Positions 23,704-32,552 of a stretch of 64,000 nt of DNA are shown here, piece by piece. The DNA lies in the NCBI GenBank assembly GCA_024235995.1, contig JACKLI010000001.1:1860001-1924000 (forward strand). The letters run 5' to 3'. Numbering within the stretch: position 1 is the first letter of the stretch; the number at the start of each line of letters is the position of its first letter. The notes beneath the pieces are model-generated. The model did not search any database. It saw only the letters and a program-made list of their open reading frames with translations, and had not been told where the DNA came from. The DNA comes from Burkholderiaceae bacterium. GTDB lineage: Bacteria; Pseudomonadota; Gammaproteobacteria; Burkholderiales; Burkholderiaceae_C. The position numbers and the translations under genes were made by a program.

Positions 23704-25724
23704 CCGAAGCCCGCGTTGCCCGCCAGGTTCAGGTGCTCGGCATAGGTCTTGTCGAACAGGTTGTCGATGCCCAGGGACAGCTTCAGGCGCTGGTTCACGC
23801 GGTAGTCGGCGTGCAGCGAGAACACGCCGAAGCCCGCGCTGGGGCCCAGGTCGCGCCCCACGACGTTGCCCTGATTCAGGGCATAGCGGCGCTGCGCGGC
23901 CGCCACGCGCCACAGCACGCCGGCGCTCCAGGGGCCTTGCGCATAGTTCAGGCCCAGCCGGGCTTCCAGCGGCGGCATCTGCGGCAGCGGGCGTTGGTCG
24001 GTGCTGTTGCGGCCCCAGTTGTAGGCCAGCGTGCCTTGTGCCGTCCAGGCGGCGTTCAGGCGCCGGCTGCCGCCCAGCTCGAAACCGGCGGTCTGCGCGT
24101 TCACGTTGCGCACGCTGGAGCCCATGCCGGGGTAGTCGAACAGGATGTAGTCCTGCACCCGGCCCACGTAGCCCGAGCCCCAGAGCTGCCAGTCCTGCCC
24201 CTTCCAGTTGATCCCCGCGTCGAGCTGCGTGGTTTTCTCCGGCCGCAGCGTGGCAAAGGCATTGCCGCTGGCCGCCGCGCTGTTGCCGGGGGAGATCAGC
24301 TCCCAGTAGTCCGGAAAGCGTTGCACGTGGCCCAGGCCCACGTAGGCCGTGGTGCCTGGTTGCAGGGTGCGCTCCCAGCGCACGAAGCCGCTGGGCAGCG
24401 CCGAGCGCGCGCGGTGGTTGTCGTCCGCCGAGGCGGGCATGCCCATGCCTGCGCCGCCCATGCCGCCCATGCCCGGGTTGCTGGCGGGATAGCGCCAGGC
24501 CTGGGCGCGGTCCAGCCGCAGCCCGCCCACCCAGCGCGTGCCGGGCTGGGCTTGCCAGCTGGCCTCGGCAAACACGCCCAGGTTGGCGAACTTGGCGTCG
24601 CCCTTCCAGGGCTGATCGGCGTAGGGCATCGCGGGTGTGCCGCGGCGCGCCTCGTGCGGGCTGCGCGAAAAGTCCACGCCCGTGACCAGCGACACGCCAT
24701 CGCCCGGCACCACGGTGGCGGCCAGGCGCCCCCCGGTGGTGGTGCGCTGGACGTTGCTGGCCATGCCGCCGGCCATCATGCCGGTGGCGGGCGGCGTGCG
24801 CAGGGTGAAGTTGTCCATCACGTGGTCGGCCTGGTTGCGGTACAGCTGCGCATCGATCTTGGCGAGCCAGGGCGTGAGGTGCTCCTTCTCGAAGCGCAGG
24901 CCCAGGCTGTCGCGCCGGAACTGCGTGCCGTCCATGCCCCGGCCGCCGTAGCGGGCCCAGCCGTCGCCCGCGCCGGCGCTCAGCTCCAGCCGCGTGTCGG
25001 CGTCGGGCGTCAGGCCCACGGCCGCGTCGGCGTTCCATTTGTCCCAGGCCGAAGGTACGCGCCGGCCTTGGCCGTCTTTGTAATCCTGGCTGTGCGAATG
25101 GTTGGCCGTGACGCGTACGTACATCCGCTCGCTGCCGGCTTCCAGGTCGGCGTTCTGGTCGTTGCGGCCGGCGCTGGCGCCCAGCAGGCTGGCGCGCAAA
25201 TGCACATTGCCGGTGCTGAAGTCGGGCCGCTCGCGGTCGAACAGCACCACCCCGGCCGAGGCGCCGGGCCCCCACAGCACGCTCTGGGGCCCCTTGATCA
25301 CGGTGAGGGTGTCGAAGGTCTCGGGCGAAATGTAGGAGCTGGGCGCGTCCATGCGCCCGGGGCAGGCGCCCAGCAGCAGCGTGCCGTTGGTCAGCAGCGG
25401 CAGGCGCGAGCCGAACTGGCCGCGAAACACCGGGTCGCTGTTGGAGCCGCCGCTGCGGATGGCCGAGAAGCCCGGGATGGTCTTGAGGTAGTCCGCCGCG
25501 TCGCTGGCCGGCACCGGCTGGCGCGGCTGCTTGGGGTCGGCCACGACGTGGGCGGGCGAATGGTCGTGCACGGCGGTGACGACCACCTCGGACAGCGCAT
25601 TGTCGACCGCGGCATCGTCCTGGGCGGCCATGGCCGGCCCGGCCAGCAGCAGCGCGCAGGCCAGCGCGCAAGGGGTGAGTCGGGGGCGAGCGCACGTGCC
25701 CGCGGGAATGAGGGTTGCAGTCAT
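23634..25724 (-). CDS. TonB-dependent copper receptor, OprC/NosA-like
   Basis: A 696-residue outer-membrane receptor. A signal peptide (CALACALLLAGPAMA) precedes a TonB-box-like SEVVVTAVHDH, the plug domain (DYLKTIPGFSAIRSGGSNSD, IKGPQSVLWGPGASAGVV) and a 22-strand barrel ending in LWLRADVTF with terminal Phe. Met-rich loops (TGMMAGGMASN, GMGGMGGAGMGM) fit copper binding, as in OprC. The ATG at 25724 is chosen because it starts the signal sequence. A DUF2946 gene, often linked with copper functions, lies 114 bp upstream on the same strand. Confidence 0.88.
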   Translation of the reverse strand: MTATLIPAGTCARPRLTPCALACALLLAGPAMAAQDDAAVDNALSEVVVTAVHDHSPAHVVADPKQPRQPVPASDAADYLKTIPGFSAIRSGGSNSDPVFRGQFGSRLPLLTNGTLLLGACPGRMDAPSSYISPETFDTLTVIKGPQSVLWGPGASAGVVLFDRERPDFSTGNVHLRASLLGASAGRNDQNADLEAGSERMYVRVTANHSHSQDYKDGQGRRVPSAWDKWNADAAVGLTPDADTRLELSAGAGDGWARYGGRGMDGTQFRRDSLGLRFEKEHLTPWLAKIDAQLYRNQADHVMDNFTLRTPPATGMMAGGMASNVQRTTTGGRLAATVVPGDGVSLVTGVDFSRSPHEARRGTPAMPYADQPWKGDAKFANLGVFAEASWQAQPGTRWVGGLRLDRAQAWRYPASNPGMGGMGGAGMGMPASADDNHRARSALPSGFVRWERTLQPGTTAYVGLGHVQRFPDYWELISPGNSAAASGNAFATLRPEKTTQLDAGINWKGQDWQLWGSGYVGRVQDYILFDYPGMGSSVRNVNAQTAGFELGGSRRLNAAWTAQGTLAYNWGRNSTDQRPLPQMPPLEARLGLNYAQGPWSAGVLWRVAAAQRRYALNQGNVVGRDLGPSAGFGVFSLHADYRVNQRLKLSLGIDNLFDKTYAEHLNLAGNAGFGYPGGVRVNEPGRTLWLRADVTF

Positions 25725-25838
25725 GAAAGCCATCCACGCCCGAGCGCAAACCGTGCGCTCAGGCAGCACGGCCGCGTTCGGACAGACAAAAAGGGAAATG
25801 GCGCCGGGCCGCAGGGGCCGGGCGCAAGAGGCAAGCCG

Positions 25839-26219
25839 TCAGGCGTGGAGGGGAGCGGGTGGCCCGCGTGCGGGCAATGGGGCCTGCGCTTGCCAGGCCA
25901 GCACGATCGAGGCCAGGCGGTGGCGGCCCCGGTGGGCCACCGGCACGGGCGAGCGCCACGCCGCCAGCCGGATGGCGGGCGGCGTGGCCAGCGCGACGCA
26001 CAGCAGGCAGTCCAGGCTGTGGTGCTGCGCTTGCCCGGCGGGGGTGGGGTCATATGGCGCAGACCCGCCTTGCGCGGTGGTGCACAGGCCGGGCGGCTCG
26101 AGCTGCGCCAGCGCCGTGCGCGCCTGGATGCCTGCGGCCAAGGCCACCAGCCACGCCAGCACGAACGCCGTGAAAACCACGGCGCGCAGGCTTGGGTGCT
26201 GGCGCATGCGTTGGAGCAT
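25839..26219 (-). CDS. DUF2946 protein, copper-associated
   Basis: A 126-residue protein with one N-terminal helix (AVVFTAFVLAWLVALAAGIQ) and the DUF2946 signature around HHSLDCLLCVALATPP, where two cysteines are spaced CxxC. The family has no proven function but is repeatedly found beside TonB-dependent copper receptors and copper chaperones, as here. ATG 26219 (MLQRM) gives the full helix; ATG 26207 is an alternative. Confidence 0.75.
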   Translation of the reverse strand: MLQRMRQHPSLRAVVFTAFVLAWLVALAAGIQARTALAQLEPPGLCTTAQGGSAPYDPTPAGQAQHHSLDCLLCVALATPPAIRLAAWRSPVPVAHRGRHRLASIVLAWQAQAPLPARGPPAPLHA

Positions 26220-26304
26220 CGCTCGATTATCTTGGCCAACCCGACGTGCTTCGGCCCTCGATGGCCTGCACTTGAGTTGCATCAACGGCGGATCCATGCG
26301 CCCA

Positions 26305-26334
26305 TGAAAAAACCGCCCGAAGGCGGTTTTTTTG
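26305..26334 (-). terminator. Intrinsic terminator after rpsT, possibly bidirectional
   Basis: AACCGCC (26311-26317) pairs with GGCGGTT (26322-26328) around a CGAA loop. Runs of A on the left and T on the right let it act on both strands. It lies 86 bp beyond the rpsT stop. Confidence 0.88.
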
Positions 26335-26419
26335 ATGCTGTTTTGCCGACAGCGCACCCGATTCAAACGGCAGGGCGGATCGCGGTGGAGCCGCCCCGGG
26401 CGGGGTTGGGGCTTGGGCT

Positions 26420-26716
26420 TTAGGCCGCGGCCAGCGCCTTGACCTTGGTGGACAGGCGGCTCTTGTCGCGCGCGGCCTTGTTCTTGTGGAAGATGCCCTT
26501 GTCGGCGATGGCGTCCACCACCGATTGCATCAGCGCGAAGGCGGCGGTGGCCTTGTCCTTGTCGCCGGCCAGCACGGCCTTCTCGACGTTCTTGACCGAG
26601 GTGCGGTATTTGGAGCGCAGCGAGGTGTTCGCGGCGTTGAGCGCGACGTTCTGGCGCGCGCGTTTGCGGCCCGACGCCAGGCGCGGGTTCTTTTTCTTGG
26701 GCTTTCCAGCAGCCAT
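26420..26716 (-). CDS. rpsT: 30S ribosomal protein S20
   Basis: A 98-residue, Lys/Arg/Ala-rich protein beginning MAAGKPKKKNPRLASGRKRA and containing NTSLRSKYRTSVKNVEKAV and GIFHKNKAARDKSRLS, the standard S20 three-helix fold that binds 16S rRNA. It is monocistronic, ending in a terminator, and is divergent from murJ with 109 bp between the two starts, an arrangement widespread in betaproteobacteria. Confidence 0.97.
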   Translation of the reverse strand: MAAGKPKKKNPRLASGRKRARQNVALNAANTSLRSKYRTSVKNVEKAVLAGDKDKATAAFALMQSVVDAIADKGIFHKNKAARDKSRLSTKVKALAAA

Positions 26717-26825
26717 GTGAGTAGTCCTTTGGGTTTGAGGATGTTGTCGGCAAACCGCGCATTCTACTCTTTCGTGGACTCGGGCGGACGGCGGCTACAC
26801 TTCAGGGCCCTGCTGAGAGCCCCTT

Positions 26826-28379
26826 GTGAGCCTGTTCAAAGCCGCTTCCACCGTTTCCCTGCTCACCCTGGCCTCGCGCATCACGGGCCTGGTGCGCGAT
26901 CTGCTGATGGCCTCGGTGTTCGGCGTCAACGGCTTGACGGACGCCTTCAACGTCGCCTTTCGCATCCCCAACCTGCTGCGCCGCCTGTTTGCCGAGGGCG
27001 CCTTCAGCCAGGCCTTCGTGCCGGTGCTGGCGCGCGGCCGGGCCAGCGCGGGCGACGCGGCCACGCGCCAGCTGATCGACGCGGTGGCGACCGTGCTGGC
27101 CTGGGTGCTGGTGGCCGTGACCGTGGTGGGCATCGTCGCGGCGCCGGTGCTGGTGTGGGCCCTGGCCAGCGGGCTGGACGGCCCCAGCTTCGACGCCGGC
27201 GTGCTGATGACGCGCTGGATGTTTCCCTACATCGGCTGCATGTCGCTGGTGGCCTTGTCGGCCGGCATCCTGAACACGTGGCGGCACTTTGCCGTGCCCG
27301 CCGCCACCCCGGTGCTCTTGAACCTGGCCATGATCCTGGCGGCCTGGCTGGGCGCGCCGTGGCTGGCGCGCCGGGGCGTGGAGCCGATCTACGCCATGGC
27401 CGGCGGCGTGCTGGCCGGCGGCCTGCTGCAACTGGCCGTGCAGGTGCCGGCGCTGGCGCGCCTGGGCCTGCTGCCGCGCATCGGCCTGTGGCCGGCCCGC
27501 GTGCGGGCGGCCTGGCGCGACGCGGGGGTGCGTCAGGTGCTGACGCTGATGCTGCCGGCGCTGCTGGGCGTGGGCGTGGCGCAGCTGTCCCTGCTGATCA
27601 ACACGCAGATCGCCTCGCACCTGGCGGTGGGCAGCGTGACCTGGCTGTTCTACGCCGACCGGCTGATGGAGTTTCCGACCGCGCTGCTGGGGGTGGCGCT
27701 GGGCGTGGTGCTGACGCCGCAGCTGGCGGCGGCGCGCGCCCGTGGCGACGACGCGCGCTATTCGCAGATGCTGGACTGGGGCCTGCGGCTGGTGGTGCTG
27801 CTGACCGTGCCCTGCGCCGCGGCGCTGCTCAGTTTTGCCACGCCGCTGATCGCCACGCTGTTTCATCACGGGCGCTTCTCGGGCCACGACGTGGAGCGCA
27901 CCGCCTTTGCCCTGACCTTGTACGGCGTGGGCCTGCTGGGCCTGGTGGCGGTGAAGGTGCTGGCGCCGGGCTACTACGCCAGCCTGGACATCCGCACCCC
28001 GGTGAAGATCGCCGTGGCGGTGCTGGTCATCACCCAGGTGTTCAACGTCCTGTTCGTGCCTTTTCTGCAGCACGCGGCGCTCACGCTGTCGATCGGCCTG
28101 GGGGCGCTGATCAATGCCGCCTGGCTGCTGCACGGCCTGGTGCGACGCGGCCACTTCCGGCCGGCGCCGGGCTGGGGGCGCTTCGGCATGCAGGTGGCGT
28201 TGGCCACGGTGGTGCTCACGGCGTTCCTGCTGTGGGCGGCGCGCCACTTCGACTGGCTGGCCATGCCGCCGTGGCCGCGCGTGGGCCTGCTGGGCCTGGT
28301 GGGCCTGGGCGCGGCGCTGATCTACTTCGGCACTTTGGTGCTCAGCGGTCTGCGCCTGCGCACGCTGCTTCGGCGCTGA
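26826..28379 (+). CDS. murJ: Lipid II flippase MurJ
   Basis: A 517-residue polytopic membrane protein of the MOP superfamily with about 14 helices. Hallmarks are LASRITGLVRDLLMASVFG at the N-terminus, RIPNLLRRLFAEGAFSQAFV, and FYADRLMEFPTALLGVALG. It moves lipid II to the outer face of the inner membrane for peptidoglycan synthesis. The start codon is GTG or ATG-equivalent at 26826 (displayed Met), just after the TTGTGAGC stretch. A SirB1-like gene follows 50 bp later. Confidence 0.95.
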   Translation: MSLFKAASTVSLLTLASRITGLVRDLLMASVFGVNGLTDAFNVAFRIPNLLRRLFAEGAFSQAFVPVLARGRASAGDAATRQLIDAVATVLAWVLVAVTVVGIVAAPVLVWALASGLDGPSFDAGVLMTRWMFPYIGCMSLVALSAGILNTWRHFAVPAATPVLLNLAMILAAWLGAPWLARRGVEPIYAMAGGVLAGGLLQLAVQVPALARLGLLPRIGLWPARVRAAWRDAGVRQVLTLMLPALLGVGVAQLSLLINTQIASHLAVGSVTWLFYADRLMEFPTALLGVALGVVLTPQLAAARARGDDARYSQMLDWGLRLVVLLTVPCAAALLSFATPLIATLFHHGRFSGHDVERTAFALTLYGVGLLGLVAVKVLAPGYYASLDIRTPVKIAVAVLVITQVFNVLFVPFLQHAALTLSIGLGALINAAWLLHGLVRRGHFRPAPGWGRFGMQVALATVVLTAFLLWAARHFDWLAMPPWPRVGLLGLVGLGAALIYFGTLVLSGLRLRTLLRR

Positions 28380-28429
28380 GGTTATACAGTCGAGGGGACC
28401 ACGCTGCGCAAGCAGCCCACGGGGCACGC

Positions 28430-29284
28430 ATGCAACACGACTGGGCCACACCGACGCCTCTCCAGTACTTTGCCGTCCTGGTGCAGAGCGACGACGACCT
28501 GCCGCTGCTGGAGGCCGCGGCCAGCCTGGCGCAGGACGATTGGCCCGAGCTGGACGTGCAGCAGGTGCTGGCCGACGTCGACCAGCTGGCGGCGCGCCTG
28601 CAGCGGCGGGTGGACCGGCAGGCGCCGGTGCTCGACCGGCTGGGCGCGCTGGGGCAGTTCTTTTTCGGCGAGCTGGGTTTCGCGGGCAACGCCAACGACT
28701 ACTACGCGGTCGAGAACAGCTACCTGCACCGGGTGCTGCACACCCGCCGCGGCATCCCGATCTCGCTGGCCGTGCTGTGGCTGGAGCTGGCGCGCAGCCT
28801 CGATCTGACGGTGGAGGGCGTCAGCTTTCCGGGCCACTTCCTGGTGCAGGCCCACCTGGACGAGGGGCGCGTGGTGATCGACCCCTTCACCGGGCAGTCG
28901 CTGAGCCAGGCCGAGCTGCGCGAGCGGCTGGACGAATGGACCCGCCCGGCCAGCGGCCCCGGCTTTGCCCAGGAGCTGCCGCTCACCCTGTTTCTGGAAG
29001 GCGCCACGCCACGCCAGATCCTGGCGCGCATGCTGGGCAACCTCAAGCACATCCATCACGGCGCGCAGGACTGGCAGCGGGCGGTGGCGGTACAGGACCG
29101 CCTGATCACCCTGCTGCCGCGCGCCTGGGACGAGTACCGCGAGCGCGGCCTGGCCCTGGCCGAGCTGGGCGAGCTGCAGCGCGCGCGCGTCGACCTGGCG
29201 GTGTATCTGCGGCAGGCCGGCCAAGCCCCCGACCGCGACCACATTGCCGAGCGGCTGCGGGCCTTGGGCGGTGATCTGATCTGA
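28430..29284 (+). CDS. SirB1-family transglutaminase-like/TPR protein
   Basis: A 284-residue protein of the SirB1 N-terminal (transglutaminase-like) family. Visible segments are FFGELGFAGNANDYYAVENS, LHRVLHTRRGIPISLAVLWL and VSFPGHFLVQAHLDEGRVVIDPF. The C-terminal third contains two TPR-like repeats (WQRAVAVQDRLITLLPRAWDEY, RGLALAELGELQRARVDLAVYL). Its biochemical role is unknown. It likely shares the murJ transcript. Confidence 0.85.
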   Translation: MQHDWATPTPLQYFAVLVQSDDDLPLLEAAASLAQDDWPELDVQQVLADVDQLAARLQRRVDRQAPVLDRLGALGQFFFGELGFAGNANDYYAVENSYLHRVLHTRRGIPISLAVLWLELARSLDLTVEGVSFPGHFLVQAHLDEGRVVIDPFTGQSLSQAELRERLDEWTRPASGPGFAQELPLTLFLEGATPRQILARMLGNLKHIHHGAQDWQRAVAVQDRLITLLPRAWDEYRERGLALAELGELQRARVDLAVYLRQAGQAPDRDHIAERLRALGGDLI

Positions 29285-29299
29285 CGCTTGCCGGGGAGG

Positions 29300-30448
29300 T
29301 CAGCGCAGCCGGATGCGCAGGCTGGCGTAGCCGGCGTCCGGCGGCGCGGCGCGCGTGGGCGCGTGGCCGGCGGCCAGCGCGATCGACTGGGTGCGGATCA
29401 GCAGCTCTTCCATCAGCAGGCGCAGCTCCAGCCGGGCCAGAGGCGCGCCGGGGCACACGTGGATGCCCGCGCCATACAGCAGGTTGAGGGCCGGATCGCG
29501 GTCCAGGTGCAGGCGGTCGGGCTCGGCCAGGGCCCGCGGGTCGCGGTTGGCCGCGATCCAGCTCAGCGACAGCCGCGTGCCCGCCGGCAGGCTGCGCCCG
29601 CCCAGCTCCACCGCGCGGGTGGTGATGCGCCGGTTGGCCGGCAGCGGTCCGTCGCGGCGCAGCACCTCGTCGATGGCGGCCGGCAGCAGCGCCGGTTCGG
29701 CGCGCAGGCGCTGCTGCCAGTCGGGCTCGGTGGCCAGCCAGTGCAGCAGGATGCCGACCGAGGCAGCGATGGTGCCGACTTCGCCCACCGTCCAGTTGCG
29801 CAGCACGCTGGCCAGCTCGCGCAGGTTCAGCGGCCGGCCATCGACCTGGGTGTGCATCAGCTCGGTGCTGATGTCCTGCGTGGGCGCAGCGCCCAGGCGG
29901 GCGTCGCGCACGCGCTCGACGAAGGCCTCGAACTCCTGCGCCACCTGCGCCGTCAGCGCGCGGTCGCCCGAGCGCGTGGCCGCGTGGCTGCGGTGCAGCC
30001 AGTCGATCAGCTCGTCCTGGATCAGCGCCGGCCAGCCCAGGAAGGCGGACTGCACGCGCACGGCAAAGGGCAGGGCGAACTCGTTGCCGGCTTCGATGCT
30101 GCCCAGCGACAGCGCTTCTTGCACGGTGCGCACCGCCAGCCTGCGGCACACCGGCGAGAAATGCCGGGTGCGCTCCGGCGCGAAGAACGGGTCGAGCGCC
30201 CGGCGGTAGGCCGTGTGCCGCGGCGCGTCGTAGCCATTGGGCACGGCGGGGTGCGCCGACACCGCGCTGCTGAAGGTGGCAGGGTCCAGCAGCACGCGCA
30301 GCACGTCGGCGTGGCGCGTCACCGTGGCCTGGCCGGCGGGACCGAAGGCCACCGGGCAGCGCTCGCGCAGCGCGTCGTAGGCCGCGCGTGGGTCGGCCAG
30401 CACATCGGGGGCCTGGGGGTCCCAGTCGGGGGGTGGGGTTGAAGTCAT
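29300..30448 (-). CDS. Cytochrome P450
   Basis: A 382-residue soluble bacterial P450. The heme loop appears as YGAGIHVCPGAPLARLELR, with the thiolate Cys near residue 332. An ExxR-like helix and PERTRHFSPVCRRLAVRTV are also visible. The usual I-helix AGxDT motif is degenerate (VGEVGTIAASVGILL), lacking the acid-alcohol pair, so oxygen activation may be atypical. No ferredoxin or reductase gene is adjacent, so the redox partner and substrate are unknown. Confidence 0.9.
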   Translation of the reverse strand: MTSTPPPDWDPQAPDVLADPRAAYDALRERCPVAFGPAGQATVTRHADVLRVLLDPATFSSAVSAHPAVPNGYDAPRHTAYRRALDPFFAPERTRHFSPVCRRLAVRTVQEALSLGSIEAGNEFALPFAVRVQSAFLGWPALIQDELIDWLHRSHAATRSGDRALTAQVAQEFEAFVERVRDARLGAAPTQDISTELMHTQVDGRPLNLRELASVLRNWTVGEVGTIAASVGILLHWLATEPDWQQRLRAEPALLPAAIDEVLRRDGPLPANRRITTRAVELGGRSLPAGTRLSLSWIAANRDPRALAEPDRLHLDRDPALNLLYGAGIHVCPGAPLARLELRLLMEELLIRTQSIALAAGHAPTRAAPPDAGYASLRIRLR

Positions 30449-30536
30449 GACGGCATCTCGGGGGCCGCTCAGGTTCGCGCATTGCGGCCGATGTGGTTTT
30501 GTGCTGGGTCAAGTCCCTCCGGCGACGTTTTGTGTT

Positions 30537-31370
30537 TCAAGCGCCCAGCAACTGGTTGAGCTCACGCCCTGGCGCGGCGCCCGCAAACCCGTCGAAGCGC
30601 CCCTGAGCCAGGGCATCGGCCGCGCGCTGAAAGCCGCCCCAGGCGGCCCGCGCCAGGCCGCCCCCCACGCTCACGCGGCGCACGCCCAGCGCGGCCAGCT
30701 CGTCCAGCGTCAACCCACCGGGGGTGCTGTACAGCACGTTGACGGGCTTGGGCGCCACGGCCTGGACCACGGCGGCGATCTGCTCGCGGGTGGCCAGACC
30801 CGGCGCGTACAGGCAGTCGGCGCCGGCCTCCGCGTACGCCCGCAGGCGGCGGATGGCGTCGTCCAAGTCGGGCTGGCCGGCAAAGAAGTTCTCGGCGCGG
30901 CCGATCAGCAGCACGTCCTGGCCCGAGGCGTCGATGGCCGCGCGCGCCGCGCGCAGGCGGGCCACGGCGGTGGGCAGGTCGAACAGGGGGCGGGCCGTGT
31001 CGCCGGTCGAATCCTCGATCGACAGGCCGGCCACGCCGGTGTCGATGGCCAGGCGCACGTGGCGCGCCACGCCCTCCGGGTCGTCGGCAAAACCCCTTTC
31101 GAAGTCGGCGTTGACGGGCAGCTCGGTGGCCGCCACCAGCTCGCGCAGGTGCTGCAGCACGGCCTCCAGCGTCATCTGGCCGTCGGCGCAGCCTTGCGAC
31201 CAGGCGGCGCCCGAGCTGGTGCTGGCCAGCGCCTTGAAGCCGCGCTGCGCCAGGTAGCGCGCCGAGCCCACGTCCCAGGGGTTGGGCAGGGCGAAGCAGC
31301 CGCTGGCGTGCAACTGGCGAAACGCGGCGCGGCGGGCCGCGATCTGGACCGGGGTGGGGGCATGGGTCAT
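30537..31370 (-). CDS. Isocitrate lyase/PEP mutase-family protein
   Basis: A 277-residue TIM-barrel enzyme of the ICL/PEPM superfamily. Motifs include PVNADFERGFADDPEGVARHV, AGLSIEDSTGD, LIGRAENFFAGQPDLDDAIRRL, ADCLYAPGLAT and KPVNVLYSTPGGLTLDELA. The catalytic KKCGH loop of true isocitrate lyase is absent, so a lyase or hydrolase acting on a small 2-keto or carboxy-phosphonate-like substrate is more probable; the exact reaction is not predictable. Confidence 0.85.
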   Translation of the reverse strand: MTHAPTPVQIAARRAAFRQLHASGCFALPNPWDVGSARYLAQRGFKALASTSSGAAWSQGCADGQMTLEAVLQHLRELVAATELPVNADFERGFADDPEGVARHVRLAIDTGVAGLSIEDSTGDTARPLFDLPTAVARLRAARAAIDASGQDVLLIGRAENFFAGQPDLDDAIRRLRAYAEAGADCLYAPGLATREQIAAVVQAVAPKPVNVLYSTPGGLTLDELAALGVRRVSVGGGLARAAWGGFQRAADALAQGRFDGFAGAAPGRELNQLLGA

Positions 31371-31506
31371 GGTGGGGTCTCCTGCTTGCGATGGTAGCCA
31401 CGCGCATCGTCCAGGGCGCCGCGGCGCGCCGAGGCATCACCGCGCGCAGGGTTGCGACACGCCGCGCGGCCCGGCCGGGCGCCGGCCTGCCGATAATCGG
31501 GCTACC

Positions 31507-31998
31507 ATGGCACGACCTTCATCCTCGCAGGCCCATGCGCCGCCCGCGCCCGAGTGGGAGGTGGCCCAGTGGTTCAACCACGACGCGCCCCTGCGCCTGG
31601 CCGACCTGCGCGGCCAGGTGGTGATGCTGCATGCCTTCCAGATGCTGTGCCCGGCCTGCGTGCGGCTGGCCACGCCGCAGGCGCAGCAGGTGCACGAGCA
31701 GTTCGGCGGCCAGGGCCTGACGGTGGTCGGGCTGCACACCGTGTTCGAGCATCACGAGGCGATGCGGCCGGTGTCGCTGCAGGCCTACATCGTCGAGAAC
31801 CGGCTGCGCTTTCCCATCGGCGTCGATCAGCCCGACGGCAACGGCGGCCTGCCGCGCACGATGCGCGCCTACGGCATGCACGGCACGCCGACGCTGATCC
31901 TGATCGACCGCCAGGGGCGCGTGCGCCAGCACGGCTTCGGCCACGTGCCCGACCTGGCGCTGGGGGCGGCGCTGGGCACCTTGCTGGCCGAGCGCTGA
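31507..31998 (+). CDS. Redoxin/TlpA-like thiol-disulfide protein
   Basis: A 163-residue thioredoxin-fold protein. It carries the redox motif MLCPACVRL near residue 49 (CxxC), VVGLHTVFEHHEAM and the cis-proline segment MHGTPTLILIDRQGRVRQHGFG. No signal peptide is seen, so it is probably cytoplasmic. It converges on the MAPEG gene across a long imperfect hairpin (32008-32164). Confidence 0.85.
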   Translation: MARPSSSQAHAPPAPEWEVAQWFNHDAPLRLADLRGQVVMLHAFQMLCPACVRLATPQAQQVHEQFGGQGLTVVGLHTVFEHHEAMRPVSLQAYIVENRLRFPIGVDQPDGNGGLPRTMRAYGMHGTPTLILIDRQGRVRQHGFGHVPDLALGAALGTLLAER

Positions 31999-32007
31999 CG
32001 GGCTCAG

Positions 32008-32164
32008 AAGGTGTGAATGAATCCGGCGTGCCCGAGCAGACCGCCCCAACGTGGCCGATCAAGGCGCAAAGCGCAGTCATAGCGGGGGCTATGGCGAGCA
32101 TTTGCGCTGCCTCCCGGGCGCGTTGGGGCGGGATGAGCGGGCATGGTGGGTTCGTTTACACCTT
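32008..32164. repeat. 157-bp imperfect inverted repeat (MITE-like or large hairpin)
   Basis: The gap between the convergent redoxin and MAPEG genes is one long hairpin. The outer arms start AAGGTGTGAATGAATCC and, on the other strand, AAGGTGTAAACGAACCC. Middle arms are CGCCCCAACG and CGTTGGGGCG; inner arms are GCGCAAA...CATAGC and GCTATGG...TTTGCGC. The centre is near 32086. The right arm reaches the MAPEG stop codon. Confidence 0.7.
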
Positions 32165-32541
32165 CAGTGCACCACGGCGCCGACCAGACCCGCCACCAGC
32201 AGGATGCCCGTGGCCAGCACGGTGAGCATGAAGCCGGGGCCGCGCCGCGCGGGGTCCTGCATGTAGCGGTGGCGGTACAGCGCGCGGCCGAGCAGGTACA
32301 GCACGCCGACGGGCGCGACCACGGCTTGCGGCCAGTAGATGCCGGCGATCAGCAGGGCGGGCAGGAAGCCGACCAGCTGCTCCAGCGTGTTCATCTGCAC
32401 GCGATAGGCGCGCTCGAACATCTCGTGGCCGGTCACGGCCGGCGCCTTGATGCCGTACCGGGCGCGCGCGCGGCCGACCTTGGCGCCGAAATAAAAGAAC
32501 TGGATGACGGCCAGCAGGGCGACGATGTGCAGGGTGTTCAT
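32164..32541 (-). CDS. MAPEG-family membrane protein
   Basis: A 125-residue protein with four predicted helices (LHIVALLAVIQFFYFGAKVG, EQLVGFLPALLIAGIYW, VVAPVGVLYLLGRALYRHRY, FMLTVLATGILLVAGLVGAV). It shows the MAPEG signature FERAYRVQMNTLEQL, typical of glutathione transferase/eicosanoid-type membrane enzymes. Bacterial substrates are largely unknown. It is 11 bp downstream of the MBL-fold gene, hence probably cotranscribed. Confidence 0.88.
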   Translation of the reverse strand: MNTLHIVALLAVIQFFYFGAKVGRARARYGIKAPAVTGHEMFERAYRVQMNTLEQLVGFLPALLIAGIYWPQAVVAPVGVLYLLGRALYRHRYMQDPARRGPGFMLTVLATGILLVAGLVGAVVH

Positions 32542-32552
32542 GGTGCAGTTGC

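Noticed and set aside
22039..25749. A 1236-codon minus-strand frame spanning the efflux channel and copper receptor genes
   Set aside because: It runs antisense to one real gene and out of frame through another; no conserved motifs.
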